From NCBI GenBank assembly GCA_910587995.1, contig CAJUNS010000035.1, forward strand, positions 1 through 26,476: a DNA stretch of 26,476 nucleotides, given 5' to 3'. How positions within the stretch are numbered: the first letter of the stretch is position 1; each line of letters starts with the position of its first letter. Both the position numbers and the translations under genes were made by a program. This DNA is from an uncultured Oscillospiraceae bacterium. GTDB lineage: Bacteria > Bacillota_A > Clostridia > Oscillospirales > Acutalibacteraceae. The notes beneath the pieces are model-generated. The model did not search any database, was not told where the DNA came from, and worked only from the letters and a program-made list of their open reading frames with translations. Below, in pieces: positions 7,231 through 14,041 of the stretch.

Positions 7231-8148
7231 TTATTCGTAAGGCTTAAAGCACAGGTTCAAGTCAACCGTTGTCTCAATGCCCGGTATGGTGCCGCTGTCG
7301 GAGTACTGCCACATGCGGAAGCCGTAGCAGCAGGCAGGAAGGGGGTTGTACTCGGCGTACCAGAAGTCATAATCCTTAACCAAGTCTAGGTCATAGAAAA
7401 AGTAGGCCTGATGCTTGTTAAAGTAGACGCACGGAGTGTAACCGGCTTTCTTCACCGTCTGACAGAAGGCCTGGGCGCATTGGCTGACCACCTGGCCGGA
7501 CAGGCCATAGGCCCGCAGGGTATTGGCAGGCAGCTCTTCGGTGGGCACCGGGTCCTCCCAGTCAAACACAACGGGATAGGTGAGCTCCACGCCCTCCAGC
7601 TGCTCCACCACGAACTCCGCCTCGGCCTTGGCTTCCTCCGGGGTTACGGCCTGAGAGAAGAAATAGACCCCCAGGTCCAACCCGGCGTTGGCCGCTTCTT
7701 CCAGGTTCTGCCGGAAGGACTGGTCCTCCTTAAGCAGGCCCTGGGTCATGCCCCGGTAGCCGGTGCGCAGCATGGCGAACTGGACCCCGGCGGCTTTTAC
7801 CGCATACCAGTCCACCTCGCCCTGAAACTCAGAGACGTCCACGCCCAGCACCGCTCCTTTGTACTCCAGGCGGCCCTCCGGGCCGGTGGTAAAGCCCTCA
7901 AAGTCCAGCTTGTTGTCAGGAACGTCAAAGTCCGGGATAATGACCTCCCCTTCATATAGGTCCTCAAACAGGCGCATGCCCTCGGGAATCACCGGGCCCT
8001 CCACGCCGGAGCTGGAAGGGGCGGGCGGCTCGTCCTCCTGGCCGCTGGTGAGGAAAACGATGAACAGGGTGATGAGCACTACCGCCAGCGCCGCGGCGGC
8101 ACAAATAAGGGAAAACTGGCGCAGCTGCCGTTTTTCTAAATGTAACAT
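7231..8148 (-). CDS. Membrane-anchored GH25 lysozyme (muramidase)
   Basis: GH25 enzymes cut the MurNAc-GlcNAc bond of peptidoglycan. The 305-residue product has a short cytoplasmic start, one membrane helix (about 11-34) and a Pro/Ser/Glu-rich linker, then the GH25 barrel (about 98-305), so the enzyme should face outward. The family acids are present: D104 in LGVDVSEFQG, D196 and E198 in FDWED, and D296 in TTVDLN near the C-terminus. WYAEY and MWQYS are also typical. AAGGAGGG lies seven bases before the ATG at 8148. It follows a degenerate paralogue by 115 bases on the same strand. It may act in growth, sporulation or cell separation. Confidence 0.88.
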   Translation of the reverse strand: MLHLEKRQLRQFSLICAAAALAVVLITLFIVFLTSGQEDEPPAPSSSGVEGPVIPEGMRLFEDLYEGEVIIPDFDVPDNKLDFEGFTTGPEGRLEYKGAVLGVDVSEFQGEVDWYAVKAAGVQFAMLRTGYRGMTQGLLKEDQSFRQNLEEAANAGLDLGVYFFSQAVTPEEAKAEAEFVVEQLEGVELTYPVVFDWEDPVPTEELPANTLRAYGLSGQVVSQCAQAFCQTVKKAGYTPCVYFNKHQAYFFYDLDLVKDYDFWYAEYNPLPACCYGFRMWQYSDSGTIPGIETTVDLNLCFKPYE

Positions 8149-8263
8149 CCTGCCCTCCTTGTTGGGATGAAGATTGAGAATTGCGCAAGAGATTCCGCAA
8201 GCCTTACAATATCAGGACCCCCGGGGGGCCTGGTTCGAAAGCCGCCTCTCCAGCGCTTCCGGA

Positions 8264-9157
8264 TCACTTGGCCTTATATTCCTTTAGGGCAATGGTCACG
8301 GGTACTTTTTCCGGCACACCGGGCACCTCGGCCTCTTCGGTGTACTGCCACATCTGGAAATCGTAGTAAAAACTGGGCTGGGGCTTGTACTCCGCATACC
8401 AGAACTCAATGTTGGAAAGGCGGGAAAGGTTCAGGCTCTCATAGGCCATGGATTTGCTGGCCAGGTAGCAGGGGGTAAAGCCCGCCGCGTCAATTTTTTT
8501 GCAGAAGGTCTCAATAAAGCCGGTGACCTGTTCGCCGTTGCAGCGGACGCTGCGGGAGTTGGGGTCCTGAGAGCCGTCGTCGTTCACGGCGTATTTCCAA
8601 TAGATGGCGATGGGGTAGGTCACGGAATAGTCCCGAATCTGCTCCAGCACAAACTGGGCCTCCGCCTGGGCCTCCGCGTCGGAAACCGCCTGGGAGAAGA
8701 AATACACGCCCACGGGCAGGCCCGCGGCCGTGGCGCCCTCTATGTTCTGCTGAAACTTAGGGTCCAGCTTAATGCGGCCCTTAATCTGCTCCCGCCAGCC
8801 CACCCGGATCATGGCGAAGTCCACGCCGCTGGCGGCCACCTGCTCCCAGTCGATGTCTCCCCCCCGCTTGCCGGAAACGCTGATGCCGATAAAGGAATTG
8901 CCGGCCAGATATTTGACGGTCCCATCCTTCTCCAGGAATTGGCCGGGCTCATACTGAGAGGTGGGCAGGCCCTCGTAATAGGGAATGGTCATCCGGCCAT
9001 CGTTTAGGTCGTCCACCTGGGCGGAGGAACCGTCCTGGGTGAGCAGCTCCACCATGCTGGTGCGGGGGCCTTGGGAGAGAATGGCAACGGAAAGCAGCAC
9101 AATGGCGGCAACCAGAATAAAGGTGGCTGAGAGAAAAATCGCGCGGTTTATCTTCAT
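8264..9157 (-). CDS. Membrane-anchored GH25-like protein lacking catalytic acids
   Basis: The 297-residue product is a paralogue of the next gene downstream. It has the same plan: an N-terminal membrane helix (about 7-28), a linker and a GH25-like barrel (about 88-297), with shared GVYFFSQAV, AAGFTPC, FWYAEY and MWQY motifs. The catalytic positions are changed: S93 replaces the first Asp, Y186 and K188 replace the Asp-x-Glu pair, and T288 replaces the C-terminal Asp. The reading frame is intact, so it is a likely pseudoenzyme, perhaps a binding or regulatory protein, rather than a decaying gene. The ATG at 9157 is chosen over an upstream frame start at 9319 because AAAGGA precedes it and the membrane helix starts there. 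Confidence 0.85.
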   Translation of the reverse strand: MKINRAIFLSATFILVAAIVLLSVAILSQGPRTSMVELLTQDGSSAQVDDLNDGRMTIPYYEGLPTSQYEPGQFLEKDGTVKYLAGNSFIGISVSGKRGGDIDWEQVAASGVDFAMIRVGWREQIKGRIKLDPKFQQNIEGATAAGLPVGVYFFSQAVSDAEAQAEAQFVLEQIRDYSVTYPIAIYWKYAVNDDGSQDPNSRSVRCNGEQVTGFIETFCKKIDAAGFTPCYLASKSMAYESLNLSRLSNIEFWYAEYKPQPSFYYDFQMWQYTEEAEVPGVPEKVPVTIALKEYKAK

Positions 9158-9236
9158 GGGATCGGGTCCTTTCTTATGGAAAAACCGGCGGCGGGACGGA
9201 GAAAGGCCCGGAGCCCAGCGCGCGGGATTACTAAGT

Positions 9237-9265
9237 ATTATACATGAAATTTGTCGAAAAGGCAA
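9237..9265 (-). promoter_or_regulatory. Promoter of the GH25 gene pair
   Basis: On the minus strand, TTGCCT (9265-9260) and TATAAT (9242-9237) are separated by 17 bases. The start would lie near 9230, about 73 bases before the first GH25 gene. The -10 box is perfect and the -35 matches four of six. Confidence 0.65.
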
Positions 9266-9337
9266 CACCAAGAGTGGGAACAAAGCTGGAATTTCCCGCC
9301 AGAAGCCTGTAAAAGGCAAAAACTCTCATTTTGCGCC

Positions 9338-9366
9338 TTGCCCTTCCCGGCGGTTTTTGGTACAAT
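9338..9366 (+). promoter_or_regulatory. Promoter of the GNAT gene
   Basis: TTGCCC (9338-9343) and TACAAT (9361-9366) are separated by 17 bases. The start near 9373 lies about 36 bases before the ATG at 9409. It is divergent from the GH25 promoter about 70 bases away. Confidence 0.6.
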
Positions 9367-9408
9367 AGAGAAACAGAGAAGGAAACCAAAGAGGGAAAGC
9401 GGGAGAGT

Positions 9409-10041
9409 ATGGAAAACTGGACAATGCGGGAATGGTCCGCCAAAGAGCTGCGGGCCTATTATCAAGAGTGCCTGCGGCGGGACTTTCCCCCCGACGAGCG
9501 GATGCCCCTGGCCCGCATGGAGGAGCTGACCCAGACCGGGGGCCAGGTTTCTCTGGGATTTTACCGGGCGGGGGAGCTGGCCGCTTATGGGGTGTTCATC
9601 AAAAATGGGCGGGAGGCCGCGCTGCTTAACTACTACGCGGTGCAGCCCCAGCTGCGGGGCCAGGGTGTGGGCACCGCGTGTCTGGGCCTGCTGCGCCGGG
9701 CGGCGGACCAGATGGCCGCCCATTGGATTATTTTTGAGGTGGAGGCCCCGGAAGACGGGTCCACCCCGGAGGAGACGGAGACCCGGAACCGGCGGGTGGC
9801 TTTTTACCGGCGGGGCGGAGCCCTGGCCACCGGGGTGGATTCGGTGCTGTTTGGGGTACACTACCACATTATGCTGCTGCCCGCCGCCAGCCTGGGGCCA
9901 GAGCCCCCGCCGCCGGAGGACAGGGCGGTTCGGGCCGCGTTGGAGGACCTATACCGGGCGGCCATTACAGACCGGCCCGCGCCGGGGCTGTGTTTTCAAG
10001 AGGCCTGCCGGGTGTGGCTGCGGGACCAGAAGGGCCTTTAA
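9409..10041 (+). CDS. GNAT-family N-acetyltransferase
   Basis: GNAT enzymes move an acetyl group from acetyl-CoA to an amine. The 210-residue product has the acetyl-CoA pyrophosphate-binding motif QLRGQGVGTACLGLL after the AVQP strand (about 79-98), and a later strand and turn RRVAFYRRGGA typical of the fold end. About 45 C-terminal residues beyond the fold are of unknown role. The start at 9409 is chosen because it lies after the promoter and GGGAG; the open frame begins further upstream at 9331 but that would overlap the promoter. The substrate is unknown. Confidence 0.82.
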   Translation: MENWTMREWSAKELRAYYQECLRRDFPPDERMPLARMEELTQTGGQVSLGFYRAGELAAYGVFIKNGREAALLNYYAVQPQLRGQGVGTACLGLLRRAADQMAAHWIIFEVEAPEDGSTPEETETRNRRVAFYRRGGALATGVDSVLFGVHYHIMLLPAASLGPEPPPPEDRAVRAALEDLYRAAITDRPAPGLCFQEACRVWLRDQKGL

Positions 10042-10060
10042 TAAGCAAGAAGCCTGGTTT

Positions 10061-10100
10061 GGGGCAAATGGTTGCAGTCAGGGGCAAGAGCCTTTGCCCT
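10061..10100 (+). promoter_or_regulatory. Repeat cluster, possible operator before the MarR gene
   Basis: The motif GGGGCAA occurs at 10061-10067 and again at 10081-10087, exactly 20 bases apart (about two helical turns). Its partner TTGCCC at 10094-10099 makes an 18-base inverted repeat with GGGCAA at 10082-10087. Such dyads before marR-type genes are often autoregulatory sites; that use here is an inference. It could also be a weak terminator for the GNAT gene, though no T run follows closely. Confidence 0.4.
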
Positions 10101-10149
10101 GCCCCCTCATAATTTTAAAAAGCATACACGCCAAAAAGGAGGCTGGAAG

Positions 10150-10605
10150 ATGGAGCGGAAAGAAGAAACTGGAACCATGCACTTTACCCGGGAGCTGGGA
10201 CGGGCGCTGACCTGCCTGTTCCGGGGCAGGCGGCGGTTTATGGACGAAAAGCTGCGAGAGCATGAGTTTACGGGGAATATGTATATGATTCTGCTTCATG
10301 TGGACCGGCACCCAGGCACCAGCCAGGACAGCATCGCGGCCCACATGTACCTGGACAAATGCAGCGTGGCCCGGCGGGCCAAGCGGCTGGAAGAGCTGGG
10401 GTGCATCCGCCGGGAAACCGACCAGTTGGACCGGCGGCAGAACAAGCTCTACCTGACGGAAAAAGGCAGGGCACTGGCCCCGGTGATCCGGGAATACCTG
10501 GGCCAGTGGGGCGGCCAGGCCACAGCGGCACTGACCCCAGAGGAGAAAGAAGAGCTCATCCGCCTGCTGCTGAAGATGATGCCGGAAAAGGGCGGGAAAG
10601 CTTAG
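10150..10605 (+). CDS. MarR-family transcriptional regulator
   Basis: MarR proteins are dimeric winged-helix repressors that often respond to small aromatic compounds or drugs. The 151-residue product has a helical N-terminus, the helix-turn-helix (SQDSIAAHMYLDKCSVARRAKRL) and the wing with the family signature DRRQNKLYLTEKG, then a C-terminal dimer helix. AGGAGG lies seven bases before the ATG at 10150. A half-size ABC exporter follows 129 bases later in the same direction, the usual pairing for a MarR regulator of an efflux pump. The gap 10606-10734 contains only a small TTGCG/CGCAA dyad and the next ribosome site. Confidence 0.9.
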   Translation: MERKEETGTMHFTRELGRALTCLFRGRRRFMDEKLREHEFTGNMYMILLHVDRHPGTSQDSIAAHMYLDKCSVARRAKRLEELGCIRRETDQLDRRQNKLYLTEKGRALAPVIREYLGQWGGQATAALTPEEKEELIRLLLKMMPEKGGKA

Positions 10606-10734
10606 GCTGTTTTATTGGGAATACGGAGCGGCCAGGAGGATTCAAGGGACCGTACCCCTGGAGGCGGTATCACGCTTTGCGCGTACGCAATGGCTGTGAG
10701 GTCACTCAATTTATCAATTTTAAGGAGCTGTATT

Positions 10735-12504
10735 ATGGACCCAACTTCATCAAACAAGCGGCAGAAAGGCTTGGTACGGCGCTTTCTGCCCTATTTTGGC
10801 AAATATAAGGCGGTTTTGGTCTTCGACCTGTTCTGCGCGGCCCTGACCACCCTGTGCGAGCTGACCCTGCCCCTTTTGGTCCGCTATGTAACGGATCTGG
10901 GCATCAACAACCTGGCCGGGCTGACCTTGGAGCTGGTGCTGAAAATTGGGGCGTTGTACTTGTTCCTCTGCCTGGTGGACGCGGGGGCCACGTTCTTTCG
11001 GGCCTCCATTGGGCACATTATGGGCGCGAAAATGGAGACGGACATGCGCTCTCAGCTTTTCGCCCACCTGCAAAAGCTGAGTTTCCAGTATTTTGACAAC
11101 ATGAAGGTGGGGCAGATTATGTCCCGCATTACCTCGGACCTGTTCGATGTGACGGAGTTTGCCCATCACTGCCCGGAGGAAATCTTTATGGCGGGCATCA
11201 AAATCATTGGGGCCTTTGTCATCCTCTGCGGGGTCAATGTGCCCCTGACCTTGATTGTGTTCTCCGTGGTGCCCTTTATGGTGCTGGCCGCAGCCTATTT
11301 CAACATGAAGATGCGGGACCAGTTCCGGCAGCAGCGGGCCCAGATCGGCGAGATCAACGCCCAGGTGGAGGACAGCCTCTTGGGCGTGCGGGTGGTTAAG
11401 TCCTTTGCCAACGAGGGGCTCGAGACGGAAAAATTTGAAAAAGGCAACCGGCTTTTTTACAACATCAAGCGGGTACGCTACTATTTAATGGGCGGCTTTG
11501 AGGCCAGCAACCGGATGTTTGACGGACTGATGCACTTTTTAGTGCTGCTGGCCGGGGCGCTTTTTATGATGAACGGCAGCGTGCGGCCCGCGGATCTGGT
11601 GGCCTACATGCTCTATGTGGGCACGCTGATCACCTCCATCCGCCAGCTGGTGCAGTTTGCCGAGCAGTTCCAGCAGGGCATGACGGGCATTGAGCGCTTT
11701 TTCCAGATTTTGGACGCGGACGTGGAGATTTTCGACGAGCCAGGGGCCCGGCCCCTGAGCCTCAAAGAGGGCCGGGTCCACTTTGAGCATGTGGGCTTCA
11801 GCTATGCCGATGATGGCACGCAGGTGCTCTCGGAGATTAACCTGGACGTAAAGCCCGGCCAGAACGTGGCCCTGGTGGGGCCCTCTGGCAGCGGCAAAAC
11901 CACCCTGTGCAACCTGATCCCCCGGTTTTACAATGTGACCGAGGGGCGCATCCTGATTGACGGACAGGACGTCCGGCAGGTGACCCTGCGGTCCCTGCGG
12001 GAGCAGATTGGATTTGTGCAGCAGGACGTATACCTGTTCTCAGGCACGGTGTTTGAGAACATCCAGTACGGCAAGCCCGGGGCTACCCGGGCCCAGGTGG
12101 AGGAAGCCGCCCGGCAGGCGGGGGCCCATGGGTTCATTATGGGGCTCAGCGGCGGCTATGACACCTATGTGGGCGAGCGGGGGGTAAAGCTCTCCGGCGG
12201 GCAGAAGCAGCGCATCAGCATTGCCCGGGCCTTTTTGAAAAACCCGCCCATTCTCATTTTAGACGAGGCCACCAGCGCCCTGGACAACGAGAGCGAGAAG
12301 ATTGTGCAGGAGTCCCTGGAAAAGCTCTCCCAGGGCCGCACCACCTTTACCATCGCCCACCGGCTTTCCACCATCCGCAACGCCACGGTGATTTTGGTGC
12401 TGACCGAAAAGGGCATTGAGGAAAAGGGAACCCATGAGGAACTGATGGAAAAACGCGGGACATACTATCATCTGTACAATACATACAGCGGGGAGAAGGA
12501 GTGA
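10735..12504 (+). CDS. ABC exporter, fused membrane and ATPase domains
   Basis: The 589-residue product is a half-transporter. A six-helix membrane domain (about 15-330) is followed by an ABC ATPase domain with Walker A GPSGSGKTT (about 382-390), signature LSGGQ (about 486) and Walker B PILILDEATSALD, then the H-loop histidine (TIAHRLST). Only one half-transporter gene is present, so it probably works as a homodimer. The ATG at 10735 follows TAAGGAG; the frame is open upstream to 10615 but those residues are unlike the family. The family moves drugs, lipids or peptides; the substrate is unknown. Its stop overlaps the murD start. Confidence 0.92.
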   Translation: MDPTSSNKRQKGLVRRFLPYFGKYKAVLVFDLFCAALTTLCELTLPLLVRYVTDLGINNLAGLTLELVLKIGALYLFLCLVDAGATFFRASIGHIMGAKMETDMRSQLFAHLQKLSFQYFDNMKVGQIMSRITSDLFDVTEFAHHCPEEIFMAGIKIIGAFVILCGVNVPLTLIVFSVVPFMVLAAAYFNMKMRDQFRQQRAQIGEINAQVEDSLLGVRVVKSFANEGLETEKFEKGNRLFYNIKRVRYYLMGGFEASNRMFDGLMHFLVLLAGALFMMNGSVRPADLVAYMLYVGTLITSIRQLVQFAEQFQQGMTGIERFFQILDADVEIFDEPGARPLSLKEGRVHFEHVGFSYADDGTQVLSEINLDVKPGQNVALVGPSGSGKTTLCNLIPRFYNVTEGRILIDGQDVRQVTLRSLREQIGFVQQDVYLFSGTVFENIQYGKPGATRAQVEEAARQAGAHGFIMGLSGGYDTYVGERGVKLSGGQKQRISIARAFLKNPPILILDEATSALDNESEKIVQESLEKLSQGRTTFTIAHRLSTIRNATVILVLTEKGIEEKGTHEELMEKRGTYYHLYNTYSGEKE

Positions 12505-13880
12505 GGACATTGGACAAGGAGCGGTTTTATAAAAGCCTGGAGGGCAGGCGCGTGGCCCTGTGCGGCATTGGCCGCAGCCACATGCCTCTGGCGGAGCTGT
12601 TCCAGCGCCACGGGGCCAAGGTCTCGGCCCGGGATAAGAGGAGCTTTTCCCAGCTGGGCGAAAACGGTGAGAAGCTGCGGGCTTTGGGCGTGGAGCTTAT
12701 TTTGGGGGAACATTATTTGGACAGCCTGACCGAGGATGTTATCTTCCGCACCCCGGGCATGCCGTGGCATCTGCCCCAGCTGGCGGAGGCCCGGAAGCGG
12801 GGCGGCGTGGTGACCAGTGAGATGGAGGTTTTCTTCCAGCTGTGCCCCTGCAAAATTTTCGCCGTTACCGGCAGCGATGGAAAGACCACCACCACCACCA
12901 TTCTAGCGGAGTTTCTGCGGGCCCAGGGGAAGAACGTCCACCTGGGCGGGAACATTGGCAAGCCCCTTTTGCCGGAGATTGAGACCGTTGGCCCGGAAGA
13001 CGCGGCCGTGGTGGAGCTTTCCAGTTTCCAGCTGATTTCCATGCGCCAGAGTCCGGATGTGGCGGTGGTGACCAACCTGGCCCCCAACCACCTGGACGTG
13101 CATAAGGATATGGCCGAGTATGTGGACGCCAAGAAGAATATTTTTCTCCATCAAAACGCCTTTTCCCGCACCGTTTTAAATTTGGACAATGACATTACCG
13201 CCGGGTTCGCGCCGGAGGTCCGGGGCGGCCTGTGGGGCTTCAGCCGGAGGGAAAGGCCCTGCCAGGGCGTTTGGTGCGACGGGAAAAGCATCTACGCCCA
13301 AGGGGAGAAGCTGCTGGATGTCAGCGAGATCAAACTGCCCGGCTGGCATAATGTGGAAAATTATATGGCCGCCATTGCCGCCGCCTGGGGAGAGGTGGAC
13401 CCGGAGAACATGCGCCGGGTGGCCCGGAGCTTTGGGGGCGTGGAGCACCGGATGGAGTTTGTGCGGGAGCTGAACGGCGTGCGGTATTTTAACGACTCCA
13501 TCGCCAGCTCCCCCAGCCGGACCATTTCCGGCACCCTGGCCTGCTGCGGCCAAAATCTGGTGCTGCTGTGCGGCGGCTACGACAAGCATATTCCCTACGA
13601 GCCCTTGGGCCCGGCGATATGCGCCAAGGTGAAGGCGCTGGTTTTAATGGGCGCCACGGGCCCAAAGATCGAGGCGGCGGTTCGGGCCTCGGAAAACTAC
13701 CGGGAGGGCGCGCCTGTGATTCTGCACGCCCAGAACATGGAAGAGGCCGTGGCCCTGGCCCAGAAAGCGGCGGGGCCCGGGGACGTGGTGTCCCTGTCTC
13801 CGGCCTCCGCCTCTTTTGACCGGTACCCCAATTTTGAAGCCAGAGGGCGGCATTTTAAAGAGCTGGTCAACAAGCTGTAA
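12501..13880 (+). CDS. murD: UDP-N-acetylmuramoyl-L-alanine--D-glutamate ligase
   Basis: MurD adds D-glutamate to UDP-MurNAc-L-Ala in the cytoplasm, using ATP. The 459-residue product has an N-terminal Rossmann domain (VALCGIGRSHMP), the P-loop GSDGKTTTT (about 124-132), the VELSSFQL motif (about 171-178), NHLDVH and a C-terminal ligase domain (NDSIASSPSRT). The P-loop has SD where many homologues have TN. The GTG start overlaps the ABC transporter stop by four bases (GTGA). This murD stands apart from any division and cell wall cluster, and its coupling to an exporter is unusual. Confidence 0.92.
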   Translation: MRTLDKERFYKSLEGRRVALCGIGRSHMPLAELFQRHGAKVSARDKRSFSQLGENGEKLRALGVELILGEHYLDSLTEDVIFRTPGMPWHLPQLAEARKRGGVVTSEMEVFFQLCPCKIFAVTGSDGKTTTTTILAEFLRAQGKNVHLGGNIGKPLLPEIETVGPEDAAVVELSSFQLISMRQSPDVAVVTNLAPNHLDVHKDMAEYVDAKKNIFLHQNAFSRTVLNLDNDITAGFAPEVRGGLWGFSRRERPCQGVWCDGKSIYAQGEKLLDVSEIKLPGWHNVENYMAAIAAAWGEVDPENMRRVARSFGGVEHRMEFVRELNGVRYFNDSIASSPSRTISGTLACCGQNLVLLCGGYDKHIPYEPLGPAICAKVKALVLMGATGPKIEAAVRASENYREGAPVILHAQNMEEAVALAQKAAGPGDVVSLSPASASFDRYPNFEARGRHFKELVNKL

Positions 13881-13884
13881 GCCA

Positions 13885-13925
13885 GCGGGACGGCCTTTGG
13901 GAGGAGTAGGAGAAGGCCAGCCCGC
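13885..13925 (+). other. Strong hairpin directly after murD
   Basis: GCGGG (13885-13889) pairs with CCCGC (13921-13925) and GGCCTT (13892-13897) with AAGGCC (13913-13918), with a 2-by-2 internal loop. It starts four bases after the murD stop. No T run follows, so it may be an mRNA-stabilising or factor-dependent end structure. The remaining gap to rnr at 14042 shows only a GC-rich CCGCC/GGCGG dyad near 14007-14018. Confidence 0.5.
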
Positions 13926-14041
13926 CCCAATGGAATAAAAGTCTTTGAAGATTGTGAAGGGGCTTTCTTTCGAGAAGGCTCCCGCAGGCCCGCCAAGGGG
14001 GATTGACCGCCGGGGCGGCCTTAAGAAAGGATGAAAATAAT

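Noticed and set aside
8149..8263. Promoter or terminator between the two GH25 genes
   Set aside because: A CCCCCGGGGG palindrome is present, but no T run or convincing -35/-10 pair was found; the genes are treated as one transcript.
10080..10103. Rho-independent terminator after the GNAT gene
   Set aside because: The dyad has only six-base arms and is followed by GCCCCC, not a T run. It is kept as a possible operator.
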